Positions 42,296 to 51,750 are shown, numbered from the stretch's first letter. The stretch is 64,000 nt of DNA from Hyphococcus sp. (GCA_021604585.1 BQJG01000005.1:28842-92841), one strand, 5' to 3'. The notes: generated from the letters alone by a model not told the origin. Numbers and translations: made by a program.

Positions 42296-42940
42296 TTAGG
42301 CGGCGGCGCCAGTCGCCACAAGCGTCCAGTTGGGATCGCCGCTGTTCTGTTTGCGTGAAAAGGTCCAGCGGTCTTTCACGAGATCAATACGGTTAGGATC
42401 GCCGTCGACGACCTCGCCGTCCTTGTTGCGCGTCACCCGCACCTGATTGGAGCTGAACTCAACCTCAGCCGACATCGCGGCGTCATCGACAGCGCTACTG
42501 ACAATTGACGCGCGTTCAATTCCAACAAATTTCAAATCAGACATATATCCTGCGCTGTCGCGGGCAACGACAGCGCCTTTGAAAGCGCTGTATACGGAAT
42601 CATTCAAATAAGGCCGAATCGATTTCAGATCGCCTGACGCAAACGCCTCAACAATCATCTCGTAAGCGTCGCGAGCGCCAGCCAGGAACGCCGCTTCGTC
42701 AAAGGCCGGATCGGCTTCGCGCAGGACACGGGCGTTTGTCGAAACAGGTTTGGGGGCCGCCGGCTCTTCACGATCATGAACATCTTCTTGCTGCGCATCA
42801 GTGGCGCGGGCGTTCGCAGCCCGGCGCACAGCCTCAAGGTCATGGCTTTGCTCGTGACCGGTTCGCGTCCCCATCACCGAAATCAGACGGAAGATTACAA
42901 AAGCAGTCACGCCCGCGAAAAAGAGAAGCACCGGATCCAT
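42296..42940 (-). CDS. Tim44-domain membrane-associated protein (TimA)
   Basis: 214 residues. One N-terminal membrane helix (about 4-22) is followed by a charged linker (35-70) and a Tim44/Mba1 domain (about 80-212): FLAGARDAYEMIVEAFASGD, LNDSVYSAF and RDSAGYMSDLKFVGIERASI, ending VKDRWTFSRKQNSGDPNWTL. In Caulobacter a similar protein, TimA, is found in the same genomic place; the family is related to mitochondrial import motor protein Tim44. Divergent from fxsA, as in relatives. Confidence 0.9.
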   Translation of the reverse strand: MDPVLLFFAGVTAFVIFRLISVMGTRTGHEQSHDLEAVRRAANARATDAQQEDVHDREEPAAPKPVSTNARVLREADPAFDEAAFLAGARDAYEMIVEAFASGDLKSIRPYLNDSVYSAFKGAVVARDSAGYMSDLKFVGIERASIVSSAVDDAAMSAEVEFSSNQVRVTRNKDGEVVDGDPNRIDLVKDRWTFSRKQNSGDPNWTLVATGAAA

Positions 42941-43024
42941 AATGTCGAATATCGCTCCGAAACCTTAATTTTGCCCAAGCACTCTCTATATAGGAGCGGA
43001 AGCGGAGAATACACCCGGGGTTTC

Positions 43025-43411
43025 ATGCTGTTTATCCTTCTTGCCGTGTTTGTTATCGGCCCTATCGCAGAAATTTACGTGTTGCTGACGGCGGCGCAGT
43101 ATTTCACCGTGTTGCCGGTCATCGCGGCCTGTCTGACGACCGCTTTTCTTGGCGGTTTCATCATCCGAATGCAGGGGTTGGCGGCGCTGAACGCAGCACG
43201 GGCCGACCTTGAAACGGGCCGCTTGCCGGTCGATTCCGTGGTTGATGGCGCTTTGTTGATCGTCGCGGCGCCCCTTCTGATGACCCCCGGTTTCATTACG
43301 GACGCCATCGGTTTCACCCTTTTGATCCCGCCAATGCGCCGCGTTCTGGCGCGGCTGGTGCTGAAAGGGGTGCGCAGCCGCATTGTCCAGCGGGAAAACA
43401 CGCTCCGATAG
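43025..43411 (+). CDS. fxsA: FxsA-family cytoplasmic membrane protein
   Basis: 128 residues from the ATG at 43025; the frame runs further upstream but overlaps the divergent Tim44 gene. Hydrophobic segments and the motif VIGPIAEIYVLLTAAQYFTV plus GFIIRMQGLAAL and PLLMTPGFITDAIGFTLLIP are typical of FxsA. It is a small membrane protein of unclear role, first seen as a suppressor of F exclusion of phage T7. It precedes secB. Confidence 0.93.
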   Translation: MLFILLAVFVIGPIAEIYVLLTAAQYFTVLPVIAACLTTAFLGGFIIRMQGLAALNAARADLETGRLPVDSVVDGALLIVAAPLLMTPGFITDAIGFTLLIPPMRRVLARLVLKGVRSRIVQRENTLR

Positions 43412-43483
43412 CGCCGGGTTGCAGCTTGCGGGCGGGCCGTGTATGGAGCGCGCTCTTTTCATTCCAGCCGACGGTACGAACCC

Positions 43484-43999
43484 ATGTCCGATACGCCAAT
43501 CAATCCGAATAATGGCAATCCGAATAACGCCGACCCTGCAGGGTTTGATCCGAATGCAGCGCCGTCGCTGACCGTTCTCGCGCAATACCTCAAGGACTTG
43601 TCTTTCGAGAATCCGCGTGCGCCCGCGGTTTACCAGTCGAACTCCACCCCCAAAATTGATGTTAATGTCGACGTACAGGGCCGCGGCCTCAATCAAAACC
43701 AGTATGAAGTTGAATTGTCCGTCGCCGCTCGCGCGAACCGCGAAGAGGGCGAAGCGATGTTTGTCGTCGAGGCGACCTATGCGGGCGTGTTTGAAATCGT
43801 CAACGTGCCGCAGGACCAATTGGAAATGGTGATGGTTGTGGAGTGCCCGCGACTGCTGTTTCCGTTCATGCGCCAGATCGTGGCGGACGCGACGCGCAAC
43901 GGCAATTTCCCGCCGCTGATGCTTGAGCCTATCGACTTCATGGGCATTTATATCGCTAATGCGGAACGCAAGGCGGCGGCCCAGGGCGCACAGGCCTAG
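43484..43999 (+). CDS. secB: Protein-export chaperone SecB
   Basis: 171 residues from the ATG at 43484. The alphaproteobacterial SecB core is plain: LAQYLKDLSFENPRAPAVYQ, DVNVDVQGRGLNQNQYEVEL, VVEATYAGVFEIVNVP and ECPRLLFPFMRQIVADATRN with GNFPPLMLEPIDFMGIY. It keeps preproteins unfolded and hands them to SecA. Convergent with dnaQ, 16 bases away; dnaQ-secB is a conserved pair in this class. Confidence 0.97.
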   Translation: MSDTPINPNNGNPNNADPAGFDPNAAPSLTVLAQYLKDLSFENPRAPAVYQSNSTPKIDVNVDVQGRGLNQNQYEVELSVAARANREEGEAMFVVEATYAGVFEIVNVPQDQLEMVMVVECPRLLFPFMRQIVADATRNGNFPPLMLEPIDFMGIYIANAERKAAAQGAQA

Positions 44000-44015
44000 C
44001 TCCGCTCAAAACCAC

Positions 44016-44729
44016 CTAGCTGGCGAATACCGTCTTCCAGACAGCATCTTCGCCCATCTCGGCGATAAGTGCGCGGTGCGCATCCCGCTCGGCGTCGGTG
44101 ATGCGCGGCGGTAGCGTGTTAGGCCGTTGACGCACCAGCGTGCGAACCCGGGCGCCGCTGACAGAGCGTTCTGTATCGTCGCGCCGAAAATCAAGACCCG
44201 CCTGAACGCCGCCAGTCAGTTCTATATAGACAGCCGCCAGAAGCTTTGAATCGAGCAGAGCGCCGTGGCCGTCGCGCTCACGCGTCGATGTATCAATCCC
44301 AAAGCGCGCGCAAAGCGCATCCAGGCTCGCCGGGGCGCCGGGAAACTTCCGTCGCGCCATATGAAGCGTGTCTTTTATGTTATCCGTCGCGAGCGTTTCC
44401 AAGCCTACTGCTTCAAGTTCGGCATTGATGAACGGAAGGTCGAAACCAATTCCATTGTGCGCAACGAGCTCCGCCCCATCGACAAAATCGAGGAACGCAC
44501 GCGCAACGCGCGCATCAGTAAAAACCGGTTTGTCGCGCAGGAAAGCTTCGGACAGCCCATGCACCCTGAACGCGCCGTCTGGCATATCGCGCTCCGGATT
44601 GACATAAGTGTGAAAATTGCGGCCCGTCACCGCGCCATTGACCATTTCAACAGCGCCAATTTCAACGATGCGATGTCCTTCCGAGAATTTAAATCCCGTC
44701 GTTTCTAAATCGAATACGATCTGTCTCAC
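44016..44729 (-). CDS. dnaQ: DNA polymerase III epsilon (proofreading) subunit
   Basis: 237 residues. A DEDDh exonuclease: motif I in RQIVFDLETTGFKFSEGHRI, motif II with LVAHNGIGFDLPFINAELEA, and motif III RERDGHGALLDSKLLAAVYI with the His and Asp ligands. The C-terminal stretch is the linker to the alpha subunit. It removes mispaired bases during replication. Confidence 0.96.
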   Translation of the reverse strand: MRQIVFDLETTGFKFSEGHRIVEIGAVEMVNGAVTGRNFHTYVNPERDMPDGAFRVHGLSEAFLRDKPVFTDARVARAFLDFVDGAELVAHNGIGFDLPFINAELEAVGLETLATDNIKDTLHMARRKFPGAPASLDALCARFGIDTSTRERDGHGALLDSKLLAAVYIELTGGVQAGLDFRRDDTERSVSGARVRTLVRQRPNTLPPRITDAERDAHRALIAEMGEDAVWKTVFAS

Positions 44730-44765
44730 GCCGCCGCCCTCAATTTCACCGCTGCCCGATCACGC

Positions 44766-47444
44766 CTATTCATCAGCAGGCGGATACAAAGTGTCTTTCA
44801 CCTGTGAGGCGATCCCCTGCAGCGTGAATGGTTTTTGAATATAGCCCGCGCCGTCAATCAGATCGAGTTGTTCTTGCACCGCCGCTTCCGCATATGCGGA
44901 CATGAAGATCACTTTCGACTGCAGCCCCAATGTTTCGCGCGCCTGTTTAATCATGGTCGGTCCGTCAATATCCGGCATCATTACGTCAGAGATGACAAGA
45001 TCAAAATCCATATCTTCCTCGAGCAGCTCCAGCGCTTCCTCAGCATCCGCCGCCTCGCTGACTTCGTAACCGCAATCGGACAATGTCGCGACGACAAAGT
45101 TCCTCACCGGGTCTTCGTCTTCAACGATCAGCACGCGGCCAGCGCCAGTCAAATCCTGCGGCTGCCTCGACCGCGACGGCGCTGATTGTGTTTGCTGCGC
45201 TTCGACCGCCGGTTCTTCGGCATTATAGGCGGGCAGGTATATCTCGAATGTGGCGCCTTTGCCCGGCGCAGTTTTCAATGCAATGACGCCGTCAAGCTGT
45301 CTGATAATTCCGTATACAGTGGATAGCCCCAGCCCGGTGCCCTTGCCCATTTCTTTGGTGGTGAAGAACGGGTCAAAAATCTTGTCAGCGATTTCCGCAG
45401 AAACGCCGGGGCCCGTATCGCTCACTTCGATCAGCACATAATCCTGATCGAGCAGGCCAGGAACGTCGCGCACCTTGATTTCCTCTGCGGTGATGCATTG
45501 CGTGCGAATGGTGAGCGTGCCGCCCGCCGGAGCCATCGCGTCGCGCGCATTCACCGCAAGGTTCATCACGGCTGTTTCGAGTTGATAGCGATCGACTTTG
45601 ACCGCAGGCAGGGCGCGGCCGTTAACGAGGTCGAGCTTCACCTTCTCGCCAATTGAACGGGTGAGGAATCGCGAGAAATCTCTCAAAATCTCGGTAATGG
45701 AAAGGACTTCGCTCTTTAACGTTTGCTTGCGCGAAAAGGCAAGCAGCTGCTTGGTAGTGTTGGCGGCCCGCTGCGCGTTTTCGCGAATCTGGACGAGGTC
45801 CGCATAGGCCGGATCGCCAGCCGGATGTTTCAACATCAAACGTTCGCAATGTCCAATCACCACTTGCAGATAATTGTTGAAATCATGGGCGACCTTGCTG
45901 GCGAGCTCGCCTATGCCGCGCAACTTTTGGTCTTGCGCGTATTCTTCTTCCATCTGTTTGCGGTCGGTGACGTCGACCGAATAGAGCAGCGTTCGCCTGA
46001 CGCCGTATGAGCCCCGCTTCCGGCGCACAGGCCGGGCGAAAAGCGCATGAGTGCGCGCCGTTGCGCCCTTGCCAATCGTCGCTTCAATTGGTTTCGGCGA
46101 ACCGCCTGCGCGAGATTTGCGCCGAATTTCCTCCGCCAGTTCCTCAAGCGTCGCCTGAGAAACGGCTTTGATCAGCGGCGCGTTTTTCTTTTGCGCGCCA
46201 AACGCGTCAGCGAAAGCCTTATTGGCCTCAACCACGCGGCCATCACGATTGACTTCGCCTTCAATGATCGCGACGCCGAAGGGAGATTCTGACATATCGC
46301 CGGAAAGCGCGACATCTTCGATTTCATCGGCGCGTTCATCCACGGCCATTTCTATGCAGGCAAAACCTTCGCCAACACCGCCGCGACGAAAGGCGACGAA
46401 CTTCGCCTCGGCAGGCTCAGCATGTCGGCGGCGCACCTGCGCCGTGATCGCTTCGCGGTCGATGCGCCACAAGCCGCTCACTAATTCACGGGTTTCGCCC
46501 AGCACCACATCATCAATGCTGCGAAGCTCGCCGCGTGCAGCGCCGAGCCTTTCCCGAGCTGCGGCGTTCGCCCATGCAATCTGGCCGGACTTTTCAAGCG
46601 CAAAGACCGGGCGCGGCAGGTCTGCATAGGCGGCGGCCAGGCTATCTTGCTCTTCTTCATCGACTGGCAACTCCCGCAACCGCCAGCTCACATGGTCCTC
46701 GGCGCCGCGAATGGGACGCACGCTGACTTCAAACCGGCGTCGCTCTCCGCCGCCGGCGAGCCCCATGGTCTGATAGATGATCTCTTCGCCTTCTTCAGCG
46801 CTCTTGGCCGCACGGCACAGACGAAAAACCTTGGTCGCTTCTGCGCCTTGTTGAGCGAACAGGCGGTCAATGCGAGGGGGCAGGCCTGCTGGCCCCATGA
46901 CGCCGGCAGCCTTGGCCAGTTTGAAATAGGCCCGATTGGCATAGGTGACGACGCCATCGCGACGCGCCACCAGCCGCGCATCCTGGTCGGCGTCCAATAC
47001 GCGCTCAGCAAGCCCCAGCGCGCCAAGAATATCCGCGCCCGCAAGCTCCACTGCCTCAGCCGATTTCTTGCCCGTCGCCCGGCGCAACATCACGCCCGCG
47101 ACCAACACGGGTGAGGACATTTTCATCGCCGCCCCGGTCAGAAAAACAGCGATTAACAGCGCCAATCCGCCCGCCAGAACAATCCCCGCGCCACCGGAAT
47201 CGCGCGCGCTCAAAATCACATAGGCGATTGCGGCGGCAGCGATAAGAACGCCGGCCCACAACAGCCAGAACGACAAAGTATGAACCATGCCGCTGCTCGC
47301 AGAGCGTTCAGGCCGCTGGTTCTTGGAAGCTGCCGCGTCCATCATGGCGAGGATTTCTTCGCGCGTGTGCGGCCGGGGCGAGGCGTCACCCGGTTTTGAG
47401 TCGCGAAGCTCTTCCCGCAGGGTCTTGATTTTCTCTGCGCCGGA
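44766..47444 (-). CDS. cckA: Cell-cycle hybrid histidine kinase CckA
   Basis: About 892 residues if the start is the TTG at 47444 (GGAG eight bases upstream); the frame is open to an ATG at 47618, but that part is Arg/Pro-rich and overlaps lysE, so it looks non-coding. Two membrane helices (about 53-78 and 82-105), PAS-like regions, then the kinase core with phosphoacceptor His520 in KVAHDFNNYLQVVIGHCERL, the ATPase boxes NLAVNARDAMAP, DTGPGVS and GKGTGLGLSTVYGI, and a receiver domain with Asp820 (DLVISDVMMPDIDG). The HDFNN phosphoacceptor box is typical of CckA, which sends phosphate via ChpT to CtrA and CpdR. Confidence 0.9.
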   Translation of the reverse strand, partial: SGAEKIKTLREELRDSKPGDASPRPHTREEILAMMDAAASKNQRPERSASSGMVHTLSFWLLWAGVLIAAAAIAYVILSARDSGGAGIVLAGGLALLIAVFLTGAAMKMSSPVLVAGVMLRRATGKKSAEAVELAGADILGALGLAERVLDADQDARLVARRDGVVTYANRAYFKLAKAAGVMGPAGLPPRIDRLFAQQGAEATKVFRLCRAAKSAEEGEEIIYQTMGLAGGGERRRFEVSVRPIRGAEDHVSWRLRELPVDEEEQDSLAAAYADLPRPVFALEKSGQIAWANAAARERLGAARGELRSIDDVVLGETRELVSGLWRIDREAITAQVRRRHAEPAEAKFVAFRRGGVGEGFACIEMAVDERADEIEDVALSGDMSESPFGVAIIEGEVNRDGRVVEANKAFADAFGAQKKNAPLIKAVSQATLEELAEEIRRKSRAGGSPKPIEATIGKGATARTHALFARPVRRKRGSYGVRRTLLYSVDVTDRKQMEEEYAQDQKLRGIGELASKVAHDFNNYLQVVIGHCERLMLKHPAGDPAYADLVQIRENAQRAANTTKQLLAFSRKQTLKSEVLSITEILRDFSRFLTRSIGEKVKLDLVNGRALPAVKVDRYQLETAVMNLAVNARDAMAPAGGTLTIRTQCITAEEIKVRDVPGLLDQDYVLIEVSDTGPGVSAEIADKIFDPFFTTKEMGKGTGLGLSTVYGIIRQLDGVIALKTAPGKGATFEIYLPAYNAEEPAVEAQQTQSAPSRSRQPQDLTGAGRVLIVEDEDPVRNFVVATLSDCGYEVSEAADAEEALELLEEDMDFDLVISDVMMPDIDGPTMIKQARETLGLQSKVIFMSAYAEAAVQEQLDLIDGAGYIQKPFTLQGIASQVKDTLYPPADE

Positions 47445-47595
47445 CAAAGGGGGCTCTCCGAGGGCTGTTGATTCGAACCCGTAACTATGGCGCGCTTCGC
47501 TGGAGGACGCCACCGCAAGACAGCGGCGGCGACCCTTAAATGGCGGCCATTTTGGCGACTGGCGAACAACATTTTCCCCAAGTCGAGGGGGCGCT

Positions 47596-48225
47596 TTAGC
47601 GCGCAGCAGACCACGCAAACCAGACAGCGATCGCAGCGATCGCCACCGCCATCATTCGGCGAGTGACGCGCAGGCGCTCCGGGTTTTGTAGTAATGGCCG
47701 CGCGGCGCCAGCGAATATAACAATCAGCGCGTGCACCAGGGTCGCCAATCCAACATACAAAATGGTCAAGATGATGATCTGGGCGGAGGCCGCGCCAACC
47801 GGATCAACAAATCCCGGCAATATGACGATATAAAAAACTGCCGCCTTAGGATTGAGAAGATTGATGATAACGCCGCGACGAAAATACTGCGAATAATGCG
47901 GCTCGGTTTTTTTGAAAATGCCCGGGGACGTTTCGCCGGCGTCCCTCCAGGCGTCATAGGCCAGCCATAATAAATATGCGGCGCCGCCAAAACGCAGCGC
48001 CTGGAACAGAAAGGGCGACGTCAAGACAAGCCCGCCCAATCCCGCAGCCGCCGCGGCGCCGATCAGCAGCAGGCCCAGCCCCACCCCGGCAACGGCCGCA
48101 AGCCCCGCCTTGCGTCCCTCGCTGGCGCTAACCAGCGCGAGCCAACCCATATTGGGTCCAGGCGTCGCTTCGATGACCAAGACAGTTGCTATAAAGCCAA
48201 TCAGTACAGAAAATGAAATGAGCAT
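47596..48225 (-). CDS. LysE-family amino acid exporter
   Basis: 209 residues, six hydrophobic segments. The family signature EATPGPNMGWLALVSASEGR is in the first loop, and FRRGVIINLLNPKAAVFYIV and IVFAGAARPLLQNP follow, as in RhtB/LysE exporters. It should export an amino acid or homoserine lactone-type compound across the inner membrane. Its end overlaps only the unlikely upstream extension of cckA. Divergent from the patatin gene. Confidence 0.93.
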   Translation of the reverse strand: MLISFSVLIGFIATVLVIEATPGPNMGWLALVSASEGRKAGLAAVAGVGLGLLLIGAAAAAGLGGLVLTSPFLFQALRFGGAAYLLWLAYDAWRDAGETSPGIFKKTEPHYSQYFRRGVIINLLNPKAAVFYIVILPGFVDPVGAASAQIIILTILYVGLATLVHALIVIFAGAARPLLQNPERLRVTRRMMAVAIAAIAVWFAWSAAR

Positions 48226-48342
48226 TTATCGAGAAATATGCGCATCAGCGCCGTATAGAAAGCGCTGTATTTCATCCCTATGTCGCCAGGCTGGGCGGCA
48301 TGATTTGTATTTTCGCGCATTGACCAAGAAGGACGGCGCCAC

Positions 48343-49269
48343 GTGAGCAAAAAACTCGGACTGGTCTTGGGATCTGGCGCAGCACGCGGCTGGGCGCATA
48401 TTGGCGTATTGCGGGGGTTGAAAGAAATTGGCGCCGAGCCTTACGCCATCGCCGGATGCTCGGTCGGCGCATTGGTTGGCGGCGCTCATCTGATCGGCGC
48501 ACTCGATGAATTTGAAAGCTGGGCGCGAACCCTAAAACCGGTCTCTGCGCTGCAGAGCTTTGCGCTCACACTCCACAGCGGCGGCTTCATCAATACGGCG
48601 CCCGCTTTTGAGGCCTTCCGGGAGTTTGATAAAAATATCGAAGACCTGCCGGTCAAGTTCGGCGCCGTCGCCGCGGACCTCGCCACCGGCCAGGAGGTGC
48701 ACATCACCGCCGGATCGATAATCGACGCCGCACGTGCATCGAGCGCTATCCCTGTGGTTTTTCATGCGGTCAAAGCGGAAGACCGATGGCTGGTTGACGG
48801 GGCGCTCGCCAATCCGGCGCCGGTCTCGCTCGCCCGCAAGCTCGGCGCCGAGGTGGTCATTTCCGTTGACTTGAACGCCGTACCGCGCGTGCTCGATCGC
48901 TTCATCCCGGTCAAGGAGCGGCTTCCCGTGCCTGTCCACAAAGACGAGAGCAAACCGGACACCGTCACTGGCGCGGTCACCAAACTGATCGAGGAAACAA
49001 AAGAGGCGATTGACCGGCAGATCGCCCTCGCCAAAGCAAGCGCAATGTCAAAGCCGCATCTGTTTGAAACCGCGTACGCCGCCGCAGATATTTTTCAAAT
49101 GCATCTTGCAAGAGCGCGCGCCCTGGCCGAGCCGCCGGACATTCTTCTCCAACCTGACATGCGCGACGCCATGCCCACCGCTTTTGATCGAGCCGAAGAA
49201 TTTATTGAAGAGGGCTATCGCGGGCTGATGGCGCAACGCGCAGAAATCGAGCGTTTACTCAGCGTATAG
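48343..49269 (+). CDS. Patatin-like phospholipase (RssA/NTE type)
   Basis: 308 residues, GTG start with AAGGA upstream. The oxyanion loop GSGAARGWAHIGVLRGLKEI, the nucleophile elbow AGCSVGALVGG (Ser40) and the dyad aspartate in DRWLVDGALANPAPVSLARK are all present. The protein is soluble and lacks a signal peptide. It should act on phospholipids or acyl esters in the cytoplasm or at the inner membrane; the substrate is unknown. Monocistronic, convergent with arsC. Confidence 0.93.
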   Translation: MSKKLGLVLGSGAARGWAHIGVLRGLKEIGAEPYAIAGCSVGALVGGAHLIGALDEFESWARTLKPVSALQSFALTLHSGGFINTAPAFEAFREFDKNIEDLPVKFGAVAADLATGQEVHITAGSIIDAARASSAIPVVFHAVKAEDRWLVDGALANPAPVSLARKLGAEVVISVDLNAVPRVLDRFIPVKERLPVPVHKDESKPDTVTGAVTKLIEETKEAIDRQIALAKASAMSKPHLFETAYAAADIFQMHLARARALAEPPDILLQPDMRDAMPTAFDRAEEFIEEGYRGLMAQRAEIERLLSV

Positions 49270-49273
49270 CGTC

Positions 49274-49621
49274 TTACAGAATATCCAGCACGGCTTCCGG
49301 CGGGCGGCCGATGGCCGCCTTTTCGCCCTTTATGACAATTGGCCGCTCGATGAGGATTGGATTTTCCACCATGGCGTCAATCAGCGCCGTCTCTGCCTTC
49401 ACGCCGTCGAGCTTAAGATCGATATAGGGCGCTTCCCTGGCCCGCATCATCTCGCGCGCGGACCCAAGCCCCAGTTTTTTCACCAGCGCCTTTAGCGCCG
49501 CCTTTGATGGCGGATTTTCAAGGTATAACAGGATTTCGGGTTCAACGCCCTGTTCTTGAAGCAGCGCCAGCGTCTCGCGCGATTTTGAACACCGGGGGTT
49601 GTGGTAGATCGTAACCGTCAT
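49274..49621 (-). CDS. arsC: ArsC-family arsenate reductase (glutaredoxin-coupled)
   Basis: 115 residues from the ATG at 49621, 7 bases after the response regulator stop. The thioredoxin-like fold begins VTIYHNPRCSKSRETL with the catalytic Cys11, and VENPILIERPIVIKGEKAAI GRPPEAV-type end holds the conserved arginines. It reduces arsenate with glutathione and glutaredoxin; close relatives such as YffB/Spx are excluded by the NPRCSKS and ENPILIERP blocks. No arsB or arsR is adjacent, so a general housekeeping role is possible. Confidence 0.9.
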   Translation of the reverse strand: MTVTIYHNPRCSKSRETLALLQEQGVEPEILLYLENPPSKAALKALVKKLGLGSAREMMRAREAPYIDLKLDGVKAETALIDAMVENPILIERPIVIKGEKAAIGRPPEAVLDIL

Positions 49622-49628
49622 TTCCGCC

Positions 49629-50318
49629 TCAAAGAGATAATCTGTACCCGCCACTTTCCGTCAATAGAATCGAGGCGTTTGATGGATCGGGCTCAATCTT
49701 TTGCCGCAGGCGGTAGACATGGGTTTCAAGCGTGTGTGTGGTCACGCCGGAATTATAACCCCACACTTCATCCAGCAAAACGTCCCGGGTCACCGGTTTG
49801 CCGCCCGCACGGTACAGAAATTTAAGGATCGACGTTTCTTTCTCGGTGAGGCGGATTTTCCGCTCTTCCGGCGTCACCAGCATTTTCACAGCTGGACGAA
49901 ACTCATAGGGACCGACCTTGAATACGGCGTCTTCGCTTTGCTCATGGCTGCGTAAATGCGCGCGCACCCGCGCCAGCAACACGCCAAATTTAAACGGCTT
50001 GGAAACATAATCGTTTGCGCCCGCATCGAGACCCAAAATCGTGTCCGCCTCAGAGTCGGCGCCAGTTAGCATGATGATCGGCGATTTAAAACCGTTCTTG
50101 CGCATGATGCGGCAGGCCTCGCGGCCGTCCATATCCGGCAGGCCGACATCGAGAAGCACCAGATCAATATGGGCTTCTTCCTTAGCCCGCTCGATTGCAG
50201 CGTTCGCGGTCAACACTGGCTCCAGCGCGAATTCATCGTGGACGCCAAACTGATCCACCAGCGCTTCGCACAGCAGTTCATCATCATCGACCAGCAGGAT
50301 TTTCTTGACGCGGTTCAT
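49629..50318 (-). CDS. cenR: OmpR-family response regulator, probable CenR
   Basis: 229 residues. A receiver domain (KKILLVDDDELLCEALVDQF, phosphoacceptor Asp57 in LLDVGLPDMDG, ending DYVSKPFKFG) is joined to a winged-helix DNA-binding domain (EKETSILKFLYRAGGKPVTR, then DVLLDEVWGYNSGVTTHTLE and YRLRQKIEPDP). No sensor kinase gene is adjacent. The very conserved sequence and orphan state fit CenR, an envelope regulator in Caulobacter and relatives, but this is from memory of the family. It forms an operon with arsC. Confidence 0.75.
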   Translation of the reverse strand: MNRVKKILLVDDDELLCEALVDQFGVHDEFALEPVLTANAAIERAKEEAHIDLVLLDVGLPDMDGREACRIMRKNGFKSPIIMLTGADSEADTILGLDAGANDYVSKPFKFGVLLARVRAHLRSHEQSEDAVFKVGPYEFRPAVKMLVTPEERKIRLTEKETSILKFLYRAGGKPVTRDVLLDEVWGYNSGVTTHTLETHVYRLRQKIEPDPSNASILLTESGGYRLSL

Positions 50319-50442
50319 AGGTCTCTCGCCCGTTCTTCAAAGTGTCGGCGGGTCATAGCGCCAATCGAGTATGGATTGAAATTGACCGCCCACACAACTT
50401 TTCGTTACGAAGCCGTGATTGGGGCCATGATTGGGGCCGTCA

Positions 50443-51144
50443 TCAAACCGGCCGGTTGCCGAAAATCGCCGTTCCAATGCGGATATTTGTCGCGCCAAGC
50501 TGGGCGGCGATGAGATAGTCCCCGCTCATGCCCATTGAAAGACCGGAAAGCCCTAAGTCCTGCGCCATTTTTGCGAGCAGGGCGAAGTGCGGGGCCGGGT
50601 CATCCTCCACGGGAGGAATGCACATCAAGCCCGCAACCTCCAGTCCGAATTCATCCCGGCACTGAGTCAGGAATTCGGGAACCTCTCTGGGGGCAAGGCC
50701 CGCCTTTTGCGGTTCTTCACCCGTATTCACCTGAATGTAGAGCGCAGGATAGCGGCCTTGTTTCTCCATTTCAGCCGCCAGCGCTTTCGCCAGTTTCGGG
50801 CGATCAAGGGTTTCAATAGCGTCAAATAACGCCACCGCCTCCTTAACCTTGTTGGTCTGCAGCGGTCCGATCAAACGCAGCTCAACATCGGGAAATTCCG
50901 TACGCAGCGGCGGCCATTTCGACATCGCCTCCTGAACCCTGTTTTCTCCAAAAACACGGTGGCCCGCATCAAGCGCCGGGCGGATGCGCGCCGCATCGTG
51001 AGTTTTCGATACCGCAGTCACCACCGCCGCGCCGGGCTTTTTTCCCGCTTCTTTCAATGCAGTCTCGATTTCACCCTTGATTGCGGCGAGACTGACGGCA
51101 GGGTCATTCGGACCATCGCCGGGAAGGGACTTGTGAAAAGACAT
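50443..51144 (-). CDS. YggS/PLPBP-family PLP-binding protein
   Basis: 233 residues. A fold-type III PLP barrel: AAVVTAVSKTHDAARIRPAL with the PLP lysine (K47), GHRVFGENRVQEAMSKW, LRLIGPLQTNKVKEAVALFD, YIQVNTGEEPQKAGLAP and LSMGMSGDYLIAAQLGATNI. It keeps vitamin B6 and amino acid pools balanced, without a known enzymatic reaction. Its ATG overlaps the 5' end of the divergent thiE-like gene by 12 bases, so the two starts share sequence. Confidence 0.95.
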   Translation of the reverse strand: MSFHKSLPGDGPNDPAVSLAAIKGEIETALKEAGKKPGAAVVTAVSKTHDAARIRPALDAGHRVFGENRVQEAMSKWPPLRTEFPDVELRLIGPLQTNKVKEAVALFDAIETLDRPKLAKALAAEMEKQGRYPALYIQVNTGEEPQKAGLAPREVPEFLTQCRDEFGLEVAGLMCIPPVEDDPAPHFALLAKMAQDLGLSGLSMGMSGDYLIAAQLGATNIRIGTAIFGNRPV

Positions 51145-51750
51145 GAAGGACTCCGTTTGCGCGCGGCGAAACTAGCAGCCGCAGCCGCCGCGCTCAAACG
51201 TCAATCAGGATTGACGGCGCCTTTCTCGCTGGCGTTTTTGACCGACGCTGAACGCGCGCCAAATCCCTTACTGATCGCCCGCGTGCTGCCGGCAGGCGCT
51301 GCAATTATTCTGCGCGACTATCGATTGCCCAATCGTGCAGGGCTGGCCGCGCAACTCAAGAGCATCTGCGACGCGCGCGATCTTAAATTTTTGATCGGCG
51401 CCGATTTGGCGCTTGCAGAAAGCATCGGCGCTTACGGCGTGCATTTGCCGCGATGGTTTGAGCCGGATCGGATCTGTCCTGACGGCATGGTCGTCAGCGC
51501 AGCGTGTCACAACGCAAAAGAACTTGCGCAGGCCGACGCCATGGGTGCGGATATAGCACTGTTGTCGCCGGTGTTTGCAACGGACAGCCATATGCGCGCC
51601 GCCGGACTGGACGCCGAAAAATTTCTCGCTCTTGCCGCGGGCGCTCCCTTGCCCGTGCTCGCGCTCGGCGGCGTTGATGAAACCAACGCATTGAGCCTGG
51701 CGGGCGCCAATGTCGCAGGATTGGCGGCGATTGGCGCCTTTCTGGCCTGA
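51133..51750 (+). CDS. Thiamine phosphate synthase-like (ThiE/TenI) protein
   Basis: 205 residues from a GTG at 51133 with AAGGGA upstream; the longer frame to 50959 runs antisense through yggS. It is a TIM barrel with LIGADLALAESIGAYGVHLP, SAACHNAKELAQADAMGADI, ALLSPVFATDSHMRAAGLDA and LALGGVDETNALSLAGANVA, as in ThiE and TenI. The first part lacks a clear pyrophosphate site, so it may be TenI-like or a diverged ThiE. No other thi genes are nearby. The gene starts inside the 5' end of yggS. Confidence 0.8.
   Translation: MKRHEGLRLRAAKLAAAAAALKRQSGLTAPFSLAFLTDAERAPNPLLIARVLPAGAAIILRDYRLPNRAGLAAQLKSICDARDLKFLIGADLALAESIGAYGVHLPRWFEPDRICPDGMVVSAACHNAKELAQADAMGADIALLSPVFATDSHMRAAGLDAEKFLALAAGAPLPVLALGGVDETNALSLAGANVAGLAAIGAFLA

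Noticed and set aside
47445..47618. N-terminal extension of CckA to the ATG at 47618
   Set aside because: The residues are Arg/Pro-rich, overlap the lysE end, and a TTG with a GGAG site at 47444 fits better; not proven.
49274..49621. Arsenic resistance operon
   Set aside because: Only the arsC-like gene is present, paired with a response regulator; no arsR, arsB or acr3 nearby.
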